A stretch of DNA of 64,000 bases. It comes from Actinopolyspora xinjiangensis. Lineage in GTDB: Bacteria > Actinomycetota > Actinomycetes > Mycobacteriales > Pseudonocardiaceae. Below the pieces are notes generated by a model. It had not been told where the DNA came from. It saw only the letters and a program-made list of their open reading frames with translations, and did no database searches. The stretch is taken from NCBI RefSeq assembly GCF_900104475.1, contig NZ_FNJR01000014.1:1-64000 (forward strand), in the 5' to 3' direction. Positions 1 through 8,970 of the stretch are shown here, piece by piece (position 1 is the stretch's first letter; each line of letters begins with the position of its first letter). A program made the position numbers and the translations under genes.

Positions 1-3
1 TAG

Positions 4-1355
4 TACTGCAACGGCACTCGTGTGAGTCGGTAGTGGATCGTGGTGGGTGTGGTGCTGGATGTGATCTCGGTGGAGTTGGAGCGGGTGCACGCGCGGATTG
101 CGGGGCGGTTTGTGCGTTCCGAGCCGCGGGCGCGGGTGCGTGAGTATGTGTCTGGCCTGGTCGCGGGCTTGGAGCGCAAGAACGGGTGGACGATTGCCGA
201 GCAGGCTGGTGAGGTCAGTCCGGACGGGATGCAGCGGCTGTTGCGGCGGGCGGACTGGGACATTGCTGGGGTCCGCGATGACGTGCGGGACTACGTCATC
301 GAGCATCTCGGCGAGTCCGACGGGGTGTTGATCGTTGACGAGACCGGGTTTGTGAAGAAGGGCACGCGTTCGGCGGGGGTGCAGCGGCAGTATTCCGGCA
401 CGGCGGGGCGCACGGAGAACTGCCAGATCGGCACCTTTTTGGCCTACGCCTCTGGGTCCGGGCATGCGTTGATCGACCGGGAGCTGTATTTGCCGAGGTC
501 GTGGACTGACGACCGGGATCGGTGCCGAGCGGCCGGGATACCCGACGAGGTCGGTTTCGCCACCAAGCCCCAGCAGGCCCAGGCCATGATCGACCGTGCT
601 GTGCAGGCCGGGGTGCCGTTCGCCTGGGTCACCGGCGATGAGGCTTACGGGCAGGCGCATTACCTGCGGGACTGGCTCGAGCACCGTGATGTGGCCTACG
701 TGCTGGCCACCAAACGCACCGACACCCTGACCACCGCCGGCGGTGACACGCGCCGGGCCGACGAGCTCGTCACCACACTCTCGCCGGGCTCGTGGCGGCG
801 GCTGTCGGTCGGGGCCGGTGGGCACGGGCCACGCCTGTATGACTGGGCCCGCGTGCCGCTGGGCACGGCCTGGCCGCCCGGGCGGGGTCGCTGGCTGCTG
901 GCGCGACGCTCGATCAGCGACCCCAGCGAGATCGCCTACTACATCGCCTATGGGCCCCGCCGATCCCGGCTGCTCGACCTGGCCTGGACCGCCGGCTCGC
1001 GCTGGCATGTCGAGGAATGCTTCCAACAGGCCAACAACGAGGCCGGACTCGACCACTACCAAGCACGTTCTTGGCGAGCCTGGTACGCCCACACCACCCT
1101 GTCCCTGCTCGCCCTCGCCTGGCTAGCCGTCGCGAAAACCCAGGCCATACAGGGGGAAACCGCGTCAGCAACCAGGGCATGATCGACTACACCTTAGCAG
1201 AGCTCCGTCGCCTGTTGATCAACCTCATCACCCGAACACCACACCCCGCCGACCACGTCTGGTCCTGGTCACGCTGGCGCCGACGACGCACACCACCAAG
1301 CCCGACACTGCCACTACCAACAACGCGGCTACCCACTCTGAGCGCCGTTGCAGTA
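4..1355. mobile_element. IS701-family insertion sequence
   Basis: The element is bounded by 16-bp terminal inverted repeats with 15 of 16 bases matching: TACTGCAACGGCACTC at 4-19, and the reverse complement of 1340-1355. The right end is followed by TTAG (1356-1359) and the left end is preceded by TAG (1-3), so a 4-bp duplication TTAG is likely, with its first base just outside the window. IS701 elements are known to favour 4-bp YTAR targets. One transposase gene fills the element. Confidence 0.85.
40..1341 (+). pseudogene. IS701-family DDE transposase, probably frameshifted
   Basis: The open frame from 40 to 1182 encodes 380 residues of an IS701-type transposase. The DDE residues are visible in order: VDETGF near residue 100, GDEAYG near residue 200, and the ECFQQANNEAG block near residue 325. 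The usual C-terminal tail (LAELRRLLINLI, then WSRWRRR) is read in another frame from about 1155, just after a run of five G. The final tail (QARHCHYQQRGYPL) returns to the first frame and stops at 1339-1341, inside the right inverted repeat. The simplest reading is a 433-residue ancestor carrying two compensating frameshifts, near 1153-1180 and 1275-1297. Sequencing error or recoding are alternatives. The tail assignment rests on my recall of family C-termini. Confidence 0.7.
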
Positions 1356-1414
1356 TTAGGGCCGAGCACGGGTGTGCTGCTTAACGATCGTCATGTCGCT
1401 CAGCGTTTTCCCGT

Positions 1415-1615
1415 CTAGTACTCGAGCTCTTGGAAGATCTGGATGAGTTCGTCTCCCGCGTCGGGGGTTGTGACGAACTCGCCGTTGCTGGCGGCTGTGA
1501 TGATGCCGCGCATCGCATCGTTGGTGCCGGTGAGGCTGTTGGTGACCCCCTGCGGGGCGTTCATCGGCGTGATATCCCCAGCAACATCCCGCAGTGTGAC
1601 GTCCGGCGACGTCAC
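1415..1615 (-). CDS. small hypothetical protein, 66 aa
   Basis: This short frame starts at GTG 1615. It encodes a mildly acidic, soluble-looking peptide ending in ELIQIFQELEY. It lies downstream of and on the same strand as the DUF397 gene, and its stop is about 55 bp from the right end of the insertion sequence. I do not recognise a family. The composition resembles the short proteins often found beside DUF397/XRE regulator pairs in actinomycetes. The ribosome binding site is weak, so it could be a remnant. Confidence 0.4.
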   Translation of the reverse strand: MTSPDVTLRDVAGDITPMNAPQGVTNSLTGTNDAMRGIITAASNGEFVTTPDAGDELIQIFQELEY

Positions 1616-1749
1616 TGATCAGGTGCTGACGGGGGCAACGACGCTGCGTGGGTCTCCACGTGTGTCCTGACGCGCTGTCCCACGCAGAGAATCCGTGGAG
1701 TTCGCGGGAAATCGAGACCCTGGCCACGGTGTAGCGGCGTGTGGCTGGA

Positions 1750-1947
1750 TCAGCCCCGGTCGTAGTCACCGGTCTTGAGCCGCTCCACGAACCCGCCCCA
1801 GGCCGCGGGAGTGACAGTGAGAGTGCCGCCCGCCCGGTCCTTGGTGTCGCGAATACCCACTGCGTCACTGGTCAAGGCGACCTCGACGCAACCTTGGTCA
1901 TCGTTGGAGTAGGAGGACGTCTGCCGGACGTGGGCGGTGAAGCGCAT
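1750..1947 (-). CDS. DUF397 domain protein
   Basis: A 65-residue protein with the DUF397 pattern: RQTSSYSNDDQGCVEVA, then DAVGIRDTKD, then LTVTPAAWGGFVERLK. Proteins of this family are small partners of DUF5753-type helix-turn-helix regulators and influence development and antibiotic production in Streptomyces. The start at ATG 1947 is supported by AAGGAG about 9 nt upstream, inside the preceding DUF5753 reading frame. No stop separates the two, so a read-through fusion could also be made. Confidence 0.75.
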   Translation of the reverse strand: MRFTAHVRQTSSYSNDDQGCVEVALTSDAVGIRDTKDRAGGTLTVTPAAWGGFVERLKTGDYDRG

Positions 1948-1949
1948 AG

Positions 1950-2490
1950 TCTGGAGCTCCTTCAGCTTTTCCCTGAGCGGCTTCTTCGGCTCTTCCGGAG
2001 TGTTGGCCAGCGCGCGTAGGTCGTTCATGACCTGGGTGTATTGGTCGATTTCGGGTTTGTCCTCGAACCACACCGCGCGTACTCGGGTCTCAACGTAGAC
2101 GACACCGGGATTTTCGGGAATCGGGAAGTGCAGGATCTCGAACGTGCCGGTCAAGCCAGGATGCGGTCCTACGCTGGCGGGACAGATCTGGATCTGGACG
2201 TTGTCGAGTTCGGCGAGCTCGACGAGGTGTTCGAGCTGGTCCCGCATGGTCGCCGTATCGCCGACGCGACGATCGAGCGCGCACTCGTCGATGACCACCC
2301 ACGTGTGCGGCGGATCGGTGGAGCGGGTGAGCTCTTGTTGGCGTCTGCCGCGCGACTCGACCTTGTACTCCAGGTCGCTGTCCGACTGTTGGCCGCCCTG
2401 AACGACCTCGCTTGTGTAATCGGAGGTCCGCATCGGTCCCGGAGACAGCGTGCACGACGCCCGCACCCCCTCGATCAACAGCGTGATCAA
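1950..2490 (-). pseudogene. DUF5753 regulator fragment lacking its HTH
   Basis: The frame from TTG 2490 encodes the C-terminal DUF5753 region of an XRE-family regulator: RTSDYTSEVV, then the TWVVIDECALDRRVG block, then MRDQLEHLVELAELDNVQIQICP, LTGTFEILHFP and VVYVETR. Complete family members are about 280 residues with an N-terminal helix-turn-helix of about 100 residues. None of the frames upstream to 2600 supplies one. The gene is therefore 5'-truncated and should not bind DNA. It reads in frame without a stop into the DUF397 gene. Confidence 0.7.
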
Positions 2491-2861
2491 GATTCATGGA
2501 AGAACCACCCACAATCCCTTCATGCTCTCCTGGTCGCGTGACCCACGAACGTGGTATCGGGATCATGCCCCAGGAGGAAAACTCCGTTTCTGGTGAAGTC
2601 GACGCGATGATGAGTGAGAGTGACGGTCCGACTGCCCGTGGGCCGCTGGTTTTTCCTTTGGGTGCTTGGTTGTTCGTTCGCCAGTCGCTACCACGAAAGG
2701 GCTAAAGATGGTATCGCTGCGTGGTGCGACCCGCGGGTTCGCGATTTTGTGTATATCTTTCTCGTTTTTCACGCGGAAGTGCTATTGATCTTGCTTCTCG
2801 TGTTCTGTGACTCTTGTCGGCGCAGTGCTGGATACCTACATGGAAAGGAAAAAATCCAGTC
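2491..2861. other. intergenic region upstream of first lectin
   Basis: No convincing coding region. Its GC content is lower than most of the window. It contains TATTGATCTT at 2783-2792, which recurs at the same distance before the second lectin gene. The truncated start of the DUF5753 gene suggests that a recombination junction lies in here. Confidence 0.5.
2783..2792 (+). promoter_or_regulatory. shared upstream element of lectin genes, copy 1
   Basis: TATTGATCTT lies 79 nt before the lectin start at 2862. The identical decamer lies 75 nt before the paralogue start at 4092. It may be part of a common promoter. No -35 box is evident. Confidence 0.35.
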
Positions 2862-3437
2862 ATGCCGAAAAAGCGAATTGCCCTTGTTTTCGTGGCGGCT
2901 TTCTCCATGGCCGGAATCGTGGGAGGCGGAGCCGCTGCCGTCGAGCAGCACGCGCCGCAGCGACAGGAGAGTCAGCAGCGAGACGACGTGATCGTGCTGC
3001 GTGAGCCGTACCATCTCTACAACGGCAGTTCCAATCTGTTCATGCTCGCGAAGAGTTGGAATAATGACGAGAACGGTCTGATAGACCTCTGGTACGAGCA
3101 CAAAACGGGATCCGACGCTCTTCGTGAGCAATGGGAGTTCCGCGCCACTTCCGAAGAGGGCGTGGCCCGTATCAAGAATGTCGGGTCGGGGCTGTGCCTG
3201 CAACCCAATCCCAACAAACTCGACCCTCACAAACACGTGGTCCAGAAGGAGTGCGACAGGGGGGAGCGCGAGCAGTGGTGGAACATAACCTGGGATCGCG
3301 GGCTCCGTATCTCCAGCTTCAACAACGACAACCGCGTGTTGGCTCCGTACAACGGTCCGCAGGCTTCGCACAACATCGTGCTGGCCCGGGAGTCCGGAGG
3401 CACTGCTCAACGGTGGCGTGCTGTGATGGTCGACTGA
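2862..3437 (+). CDS. secreted ricin B-like lectin, copy 1
   Basis: This 191-residue protein has an N-terminal signal peptide: MPKKRIALVFVAAF, a small-residue stretch, and cleavage expected near AAAVEQ. The mature part resembles one ricin-type beta-trefoil: EPYHLYN, LFMLAKSWNN, IKNVGSGLCLQP, QKECD and QWWNI. Such domains bind carbohydrate. Start ATG 2862 matches the paralogue and follows AAAGGA. A second copy about 1.2 kb downstream has the same organisation, indicating tandem duplication. The ligand is unknown and no catalytic domain is fused. Confidence 0.75.
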   Translation: MPKKRIALVFVAAFSMAGIVGGGAAAVEQHAPQRQESQQRDDVIVLREPYHLYNGSSNLFMLAKSWNNDENGLIDLWYEHKTGSDALREQWEFRATSEEGVARIKNVGSGLCLQPNPNKLDPHKHVVQKECDRGEREQWWNITWDRGLRISSFNNDNRVLAPYNGPQASHNIVLARESGGTAQRWRAVMVD

Positions 3438-3460
3438 CATCCGACTGATGTGAGATTCCT

Positions 3461-3507
3461 CCGATCAGGCCGGATCCGTTCTCACGGGACGGATCCGGCC
3501 TGATCGG
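3461..3507 (+). terminator. terminator after lectin 1
   Basis: A perfect 19-bp stem (3461-3479 with 3489-3507) and a 9-nt loop lie 23 bp after the lectin stop. No long U-tract follows, as is usual in actinomycetes. Confidence 0.85.
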
Positions 3508-4016
3508 TACCGCTTTGAACGTCTTCACGGAATTGGGCCAGATCGATTCCCGGAAACCGGAACATCTCGAGGAGTATCGAGGTGAGTACGGCAGTTCGCG
3601 CGGTGTACTCGCCCACGATAACGGTGGGTTGGCCGCTTCGTCCTCCCCGGGCGGTTCGTTGAACTCCCTGTCGGGAGCGTGTCGTGTCGGATACGGCTCA
3701 TCGCGTACTCGCGATCGTGTTCCAACACGCGACTTCGGCGTTCGAAAAACGAGCCCCGAGGAACATGCGTTCCGACCCCAAGCCCACACCGACCGAACAG
3801 CTCGCCCCGCCCGAACCCCCGAACCCGGTCACACCGGCGAACGCCGGAGCGCGGCGAGTCGCAGGTTCCGTATTCGCAGGTCAGGAGCGGGCGCGGTGCG
3901 GAGATGAGGAAGAAGTCCGGAAAAACGACGAACCGCCACCATGTTCGCGAGCTGTAGCCCCTGAGAGGTGGAAGCCGACCGTATCGACTGCCGGTCGGCG
4001 GTTCACACGAAAGAGA
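3508..4016. other. non-coding spacer between lectin paralogues
   Basis: About 500 bp without a supported gene. Short frames here lack ribosome binding sites and family-like composition. I see no repeat or structured element other than the shared decamer at its end. Confidence 0.5.
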
Positions 4017-4026
4017 TATTGATCTT
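4017..4026 (+). promoter_or_regulatory. shared upstream element of lectin genes, copy 2
   Basis: TATTGATCTT is identical to 2783-2792 and sits 75 nt before the second lectin start. Confidence 0.35.
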
Positions 4027-4091
4027 CGCTGTCAGGTACTCGATAGTTTTTCATGAATCCGGGCAAGATCATGAGAAAGGATCGGGTTTCA

Positions 4092-4661
4092 GTGAAGCCG
4101 AAGAAGCGGATCGCGCTGGTACTCGCCACGGCGTTCTCCCTGGTGGGCATCATGGGGGCCGGCGCGGGCGCCGCCGAGCAGCGCGAACAGTCGCCCCAGG
4201 CGCGCGAGGCGCGGACCTCGATCGTGCTGGGCGAGCCCTACCACCTCTACAACCGCAGCGCGCACCTGTTCATGCTCGCCAAGGCGTGGAACACTTCGGA
4301 GAACGGCATCCTGGACCTGTGGTACCAGCACCGCACCGACTCGGCGCGGCTCCAGGAGCAGTGGGAGTTCCTGCCCACCGGCCTGAGCGGAGTGCTCCGG
4401 ATCAAGAACGTCGGCTCGGGGCTGTGCCTGGAGCCCAACAACCAGGACCCACTGCGCCACGTGGTGCAGCGGCAGTGCGACCGGGGTGACCGTGCGCAGT
4501 GGTGGTGGGTCGACAAGGACGAGGGCCTGCGGATCGCGCCGTACAACAACGCCAACCGGGTGATGAACCCCTATCAGGTGGCCTACCCCTCGCGCGACAT
4601 CGTGCTGAACAAGGACGTGGACAGCCTCTCCCAGCGGTGGAGTGCGATTCCGGTCGAGTGA
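4092..4661 (+). CDS. secreted ricin B-like lectin, copy 2
   Basis: A 189-residue paralogue of the gene at 2862. It begins at GTG 4092 (VKPKKRIALV), with AAAGGA about 11 nt upstream. An in-frame ATG at 4053 is less likely because it would bury the signal peptide. The signal peptide is followed by EPYHLYNRS, HLFMLAKAWN, LRIKNVGSGLCLEP, RQCD and QWWWV, as expected for a ricin-type beta-trefoil. Codon use here is more GC-rich than in copy 1, so the copies have diverged or arrived separately. Predicted secreted carbohydrate-binding protein, role unknown. Confidence 0.75.
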   Translation: MKPKKRIALVLATAFSLVGIMGAGAGAAEQREQSPQAREARTSIVLGEPYHLYNRSAHLFMLAKAWNTSENGILDLWYQHRTDSARLQEQWEFLPTGLSGVLRIKNVGSGLCLEPNNQDPLRHVVQRQCDRGDRAQWWWVDKDEGLRIAPYNNANRVMNPYQVAYPSRDIVLNKDVDSLSQRWSAIPVE

Positions 4662-4679
4662 TTCTCGGCGTTCGGCTTC

Positions 4680-4725
4680 GGATCGGCTCGTCCGCGCTTC
4701 CGTGCAGGCGGAATCGAGCCGATCC
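4680..4725 (+). terminator. terminator after lectin 2
   Basis: GGATCGGCTCG (4680-4690) pairs with 4715-4725. An inner TCCGC/GCGGA helix is offset by a 2-nt bulge. It lies 18 bp after the stop. Confidence 0.75.
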
Positions 4726-4994
4726 GTTTCGTTTCCGGATATTTCGTCGCGCCGCCCGTTTCGAACGCGGAGACTCGGCGGAACACCGGGTCTCCGGGAG
4801 CGTACCGAGGGTGTTCGTAACAGTCTGTCCTGCGTATTCGTCCACAGGTCCGTTGGCGGGACCGTCCTAACCGGGGTTAGGGTCCGAGCGGAAAGCGCCG
4901 GTAGGGCGCCGTGCCGGGAATTCGAATCAGTGTTTGATCCGGAGCCGTGTTTCGACCCCTTCTCCGGCATTCGACCATTCGCACGGGAGTGGAC

Positions 4995-5786
4995 ATGAAT
5001 CGTTTCGACGGACGCGGGGTACTGGTGACCGGGGCTGCCTCCGGGATAGGGCAGGCGACCGCCCTGCGGCTACTGGACGAGGGGGCCCGGCTGGTGGCCG
5101 CCGACATCTCGGAGGACGGCCTGGCCGAGACGCGGCAGCGCGCCGAGGACGCGGGAACCGCCGAGCGGCTGACCACCATGCGGCTGGACACCGCCGACGA
5201 GGACTCGGTCACCTCCGTGGTCGCTGAGGCGGTGGAGCGGCTGGGTGGACTCGACGCGCTGGTCAACGCGGCGGGCATGCTGCGCGCCGCGCACACCCAC
5301 GAGACCTCGCTGGAGCTGTGGAACCGGATCATGACGGTCAACCTGACCGGAACCTTCCTGGTGACCAGGCAGGCGCTGCCCGCCCTGCTGGAGAGCGAGC
5401 ACGGCGTGGTGGTCAACTTCAGCTCCACCTCGGCCTCGTTCGCCCACCCGTACATGGCCGCCTACGCCGCCAGCAAGGGCGGGATCCAGTCGTTCACGCA
5501 CACGCTGGCCAGTGAGTACTCCAAGTGGGGGCTGCGCGCGGTCTGCGTCGCCCCGGGCAGCATCAAAAGCGGCATCACCGACGAGACCCCGAACTACCTG
5601 CCCGCCGACGCCGACATGTCGCTGTTCGCCAAGCTATCCCCGGCGCTGCGCACCGACCAGGAGGCGGGTGGAGCCACCATGGCGGGCCCGGAGACGGTGG
5701 CCGGAGTGGTGGCGATGCTGGCCTCCGACGACGGGGCCTTCACCACCGGCACCGAGATACGGATCGACGGCGGCACCCACGCGTAG
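4995..5786 (+). CDS. SDR family oxidoreductase
   Basis: A 263-residue classical short-chain dehydrogenase/reductase. It has the cofactor motif TGAASGIG near residues 12-19, the DTADED loop, NAAG near residue 90, a catalytic Ser in NFSSTSAS, and YAASK with the catalytic Tyr and Lys near residues 157-161. A C-terminal GTEIRIDGGTHA is typical. Start ATG 4995 follows GGGAGTGG; the longer frame from 4947 has no such site. The substrate cannot be read from the sequence. It is transcribed alone and converges on arcA. Confidence 0.85.
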   Translation: MNRFDGRGVLVTGAASGIGQATALRLLDEGARLVAADISEDGLAETRQRAEDAGTAERLTTMRLDTADEDSVTSVVAEAVERLGGLDALVNAAGMLRAAHTHETSLELWNRIMTVNLTGTFLVTRQALPALLESEHGVVVNFSSTSASFAHPYMAAYAASKGGIQSFTHTLASEYSKWGLRAVCVAPGSIKSGITDETPNYLPADADMSLFAKLSPALRTDQEAGGATMAGPETVAGVVAMLASDDGAFTTGTEIRIDGGTHA

Positions 5787-5822
5787 CACCGTTCGGCGCC
5801 TCCGCGCACCCGGCCGCGCGTG

Positions 5823-5838
5823 GATCTCTCGCGAGATC
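5823..5838. repeat. palindrome of the ATTTC-CG-GAAAT family, variant
   Basis: GATCTC-TCGC-GAGATC followed by GCCGCGCGGTCC lies in the convergent gap between the SDR and arcA. It matches the layout of the palindrome at 16838-16863 with changes on both arms. Confidence 0.5.
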
Positions 5839-5912
5839 GCCGCGCGGTCCGGCGAGCGCGGTACCGGTGGGCCGGGCGGGCGGCACCACGGCGAAGAGAG
5901 CGTGGTAGTGGC

Positions 5913-7112
5913 TCAGTCCAGGGTGTCGCGCACGATCGGGGAGGACATGCAGCGCGGTCCGCCGCGCCCGGAGCCGAGTTCGGAGCCGCTGATGCGCAGT
6001 ACCTCGATGCCCGCGTCCTCCAGCCGCGCGTTGGTCTCGACATTGCGTTCGTAGGCCACCAGCGTGCCGGGAGCCACCGCCAGGGTGTTGTTGCCGTCCT
6101 CCCACTGCTCGCGTTCGGCGGTGACCGGGTCCAGACCGGTGTCGATCACCCGTAGCCGGTCCAGTTCCATCGCCTCCGCGGCCGCCCGCAGGAACGGTTC
6201 GGGGCCGGAGACCTTGATCCCGCCGCCTGCCGGGCGCAGCACGTAGGCGGTGAGGTGGTCGCGGATCGCGGGATACATCAGCACCGCGTCACGGTCCACC
6301 ATCGTGCACACCGTGTCCAGGTGCATCGATGCCCTGGTCTGCGTGATCGGCACGGCGAGCACGGTGTGGGCGAGCCCGTCGGCGAACAACGAGCGGGCCA
6401 GCGACTCCGCCCCGGCGGGAGTGGTGCGCTCGCCGACCCCCACGGCCACCACGCCGGGTGCCAGCAGCAGCACGTCCCCGCCTTCCACCGGGGCCGAGTG
6501 CGCGCCGTAGGCGCGGGCGGACCACGCGAACCTGGGGTGGTAGGCGTAGACCAGATCGGTCAGCGCGGACTCGCGGATTCGCGCGGGCATCGCCAGCGAG
6601 GTCACCGCGACCCTGTCGTCGATCCAGACCGAGGAGTCCCGGGTGAACAGCAGGTTCGGCAGCGGATCGATGGCGAAGTCGTGTGGTTGGTGCATCCGGC
6701 GCACCAGTGACTGTCCCTCGGCGGCGGGCAGTTCCTCGAAGGTCATGCCCGCTATCAGAATGCCGGTCAGCGTCTTCTCGTCCACGCTGGACAGATAGGA
6801 GCGCAGGGTGTCAGCGACCTCGGCGCCCAGCCTGCGCTCGTCCACGCCGCTGTGCAGCGCGGCGGTGCGGGCTCTGGGGTCGCGCAGTGCCTCGGTCAGC
6901 AGCTCGTCGAGCAGCAGCACCTCCACGCCCTGCTCGCGCAGCACCGCCGCGAACGCGTCGTGCTCCTGTTCGGCGCGGTCCACCCAGGGGATCGCGTCGA
7001 ACAGCAGTTGGTCGTTGTTGCGCGGGGTGAGCCGCTTGAGTTCACCGCCGGGGCGGTGCAGCAGCACGGTGCGCAGCGGGCCGACTTCGCTCGTCACGTG
7101 TGGAGTGCTCAC
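5913..7112 (-). CDS. arcA: arginine deiminase
   Basis: A 399-residue enzyme hydrolysing L-arginine to citrulline and ammonia. Family landmarks are [23 protein letters not shown], the EGGD substrate loop, [14 protein letters not shown] with the catalytic His, WEDGNN, and [15 protein letters not shown] carrying the nucleophilic Cys near the C-terminus. GTG 7112 lies 8 nt after TAGGCT (7126-7121 on this strand), so the mRNA is probably leaderless. No ornithine carbamoyltransferase, carbamate kinase or ArcD antiporter lies alongside, so it may serve nitrogen supply or acid tolerance rather than a full ADI pathway. Confidence 0.95.
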   Translation of the reverse strand: MSTPHVTSEVGPLRTVLLHRPGGELKRLTPRNNDQLLFDAIPWVDRAEQEHDAFAAVLREQGVEVLLLDELLTEALRDPRARTAALHSGVDERRLGAEVADTLRSYLSSVDEKTLTGILIAGMTFEELPAAEGQSLVRRMHQPHDFAIDPLPNLLFTRDSSVWIDDRVAVTSLAMPARIRESALTDLVYAYHPRFAWSARAYGAHSAPVEGGDVLLLAPGVVAVGVGERTTPAGAESLARSLFADGLAHTVLAVPITQTRASMHLDTVCTMVDRDAVLMYPAIRDHLTAYVLRPAGGGIKVSGPEPFLRAAAEAMELDRLRVIDTGLDPVTAEREQWEDGNNTLAVAPGTLVAYERNVETNARLEDAGIEVLRISGSELGSGRGGPRCMSSPIVRDTLD

Positions 7113-7225
7113 GGTCCCGCAGCCTAGCCGTATCGAGCGAAAATAGCCGCATTCGGCGCGAAATTCGACGGATCGTTAATCCGAAAGCGGGTTGAAGTAT
7201 CGGTTCGTTGTCCGAGGTTGTGCGA

Positions 7226-8053
7226 TCAGGGCAGCCAGCCCACCCGCTCGCGCAACAGGGCGTAGCCGACGAAGGCGACGACGTCGATCAGCGCGTGCCC
7301 GACCACCAGCGCGTGGATCCGGTTGGTGCGTTGCCACACCCGGCCGTAGACCAACCCCATCACCACGTTGCCCACGAAACCGCCGACCCCCTGGTACAGG
7401 TGGTACGAGCCGCGCAGCACCGCCGAGATCCACAACGCGCGGTTCTCGGTGGTGCCCAGCTGGCGCAGCCTGGTGAGCAAGTAGCCCACGACCAGCACCT
7501 CCTCGGCCGCCGCGTTGCCGAGGGCGGACAGCACCAGCACCGGAGCGCGCCACCAGCTCTCGTCCAGGGTGGATGGTTGCACGGCCAGGTTCAGCCCCAG
7601 GGCGTGCGCCGCCAGGTACAGCCCCAGCCCGGGGATGCCGATCAGCGCCGCCAGTCCGGCGCCACGCGCCAGGTCGCGGCCGGGGGCGGTGCCGTCGAAA
7701 CCGACGCTTCGCAACGCCACCCCACCCCGCCACAGCAGGTAGAGCCCGAGGGCGGCCCACCCGAACAGCCGCAGCACGCCGGCCAACTGCTCCGCCAGGT
7801 CCAGCAGCCCGAGCTGGGCCCGTGAGGTGTTGATCGCCACCGCCTGCTGGTCCAGCGACTCCGGCCGCAGCAGCGCGTCCAGCAGTGACAGCAGGCTCCG
7901 CAGCCCCGACATGCCGAGCGTGATCGTGAAGACGATCACCAGCTCGACGACGATCGCCCTGCGCTGCCCGGCATCCGTGACCGGAGCCGGTTCGGCGGGA
8001 CGTCCTGGCAGCAGCCAGGCACGCGGCGTGGCGAGACCGTGACGGGGTTTCAC
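7226..8053 (-). CDS. CPBP family intramembrane protease-like protein
   Basis: An integral membrane protein of about 275 residues with several hydrophobic segments. The CPBP motifs are recognisable: AAEEVLVVGYLLTRL (motif 1), VLRGSYHLYQG (motif 2) and VVGHALIDVVAF (motif 3). In the canonical family motif 1 is EExxxR; here the Arg position is Val, a variant that is common in actinomycetes. Start GTG 8053 (VKPRHGLATPRAW) is a choice; the frame is open to 8104 and no clear ribosome site decides it. Substrate unknown. Confidence 0.8.
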   Translation of the reverse strand: MKPRHGLATPRAWLLPGRPAEPAPVTDAGQRRAIVVELVIVFTITLGMSGLRSLLSLLDALLRPESLDQQAVAINTSRAQLGLLDLAEQLAGVLRLFGWAALGLYLLWRGGVALRSVGFDGTAPGRDLARGAGLAALIGIPGLGLYLAAHALGLNLAVQPSTLDESWWRAPVLVLSALGNAAAEEVLVVGYLLTRLRQLGTTENRALWISAVLRGSYHLYQGVGGFVGNVVMGLVYGRVWQRTNRIHALVVGHALIDVVAFVGYALLRERVGWLP

Positions 8054-8165
8054 TCCGGCGACTGTAGTAGGGGCGCGCTGCCCGGCCGTCCGGGTGCTCG
8101 GCACCCCGCGCCCGGCACCGCGGAACCGGGGACCGGCTCGTCCGCGCGCCGGAGGATGTGGCCGG

Positions 8166-8936
8166 TCACCGCTTCGCGGCCAGGAATGGACATCCCATCA
8201 GCCGTCGCAGTTCGGTGCTGAGTTGTTCGGAATCCGCCACCGGCTGTGAGAACCCGAGCCGGACGTCGTGGTCGCCGTCGGCCGACTCGACCCGGAGCCG
8301 GACCCCGTAGCGGTCCAGGCCCAGGGGGCGCACGTGCCCGCCGCGCAGCCGCTCCGGCAGGTAGCGGGTGAGCAGTCCGACGACGTCCCGGTGGGACAGC
8401 TCCAGGTGGCGCAGCCAGCCGTCCTCGTGGAGACAGAACGGGTCCGGCGGGGAAGCGGCGAAGTCGGCCGGGTCGATCGAGCAGGTCTCCTCGGAGTCGG
8501 CCAGCACCAGGGAGACCGCCTCCAGCCGCAGGGCGGTCACGCCGTTGCCGACGTCCAGCAGGCGAGGGTCGGGGCGGTCCTCGGCGACTTCGAGCACCCT
8601 GGTGTGCCGCTCCCCGGGTTCCGGGACGCGCAGCCACCCGGTCAGCCAGATCAGGCCGCGCACCGGTTCGCGGAGCCGTACCGGCGCGGCGTCGGCCACC
8701 TCCAACACGGCCCCGAACTCGCCGCGTGGCGCCTGCCAGACGGCCCCCACCAACGGGTGGTCGTCGGCCAGCAGCACCGTGGCGGTGCCGTCCCGGTGTA
8801 CGTGGTGCAGCAACGGTTGGATCCGCCGAGCTCCCGAGCCGGACGGTTGCACGGCCGCTCTACCGCCCCGTTTGGCGATCGTGCGGGCCCGTTCGGCCGG
8901 AGCGGGTCTCGCTGGCGTGCGAGCGGTCTCGGGCAT
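8166..8936 (-). CDS. DUF2470 domain protein, probably iron-regulated
   Basis: A 256-residue protein. The C-terminal third (FCLHEDGWLRHLELSHRD, then LLTRYLPERLRGGHVRPLGLDRYGVRL) has the DUF2470 pattern, found at the C-terminus of HugZ-like haem-degrading flavin-reductase folds. The N-terminal part resembles the split-barrel half but I cannot assign it firmly. ATG 8936 follows GGAGG by 6 nt. A DtxR/IdeR-type iron box lies 35 bp upstream, so repression by iron and a role in haem or iron use are inferred. It is monocistronic. Confidence 0.75.
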   Translation of the reverse strand: MPETARTPARPAPAERARTIAKRGGRAAVQPSGSGARRIQPLLHHVHRDGTATVLLADDHPLVGAVWQAPRGEFGAVLEVADAAPVRLREPVRGLIWLTGWLRVPEPGERHTRVLEVAEDRPDPRLLDVGNGVTALRLEAVSLVLADSEETCSIDPADFAASPPDPFCLHEDGWLRHLELSHRDVVGLLTRYLPERLRGGHVRPLGLDRYGVRLRVESADGDHDVRLGFSQPVADSEQLSTELRRLMGCPFLAAKR

Positions 8937-8970
8937 CACTCACCTCCGGGGCAGCACACGGCAGAGTTTC

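Noticed and set aside
1141-1182. Programmed -1 frameshift in the transposase at the G-run
   Set aside because: The heptamer does not match the X XXY YYZ pattern well, and a second shift downstream would also be needed. Decay or sequence error is simpler.
3515-3957. Short plus-strand frames between the lectin genes
   Set aside because: No ribosome binding site, Arg/Pro-rich composition and no resemblance to known families.
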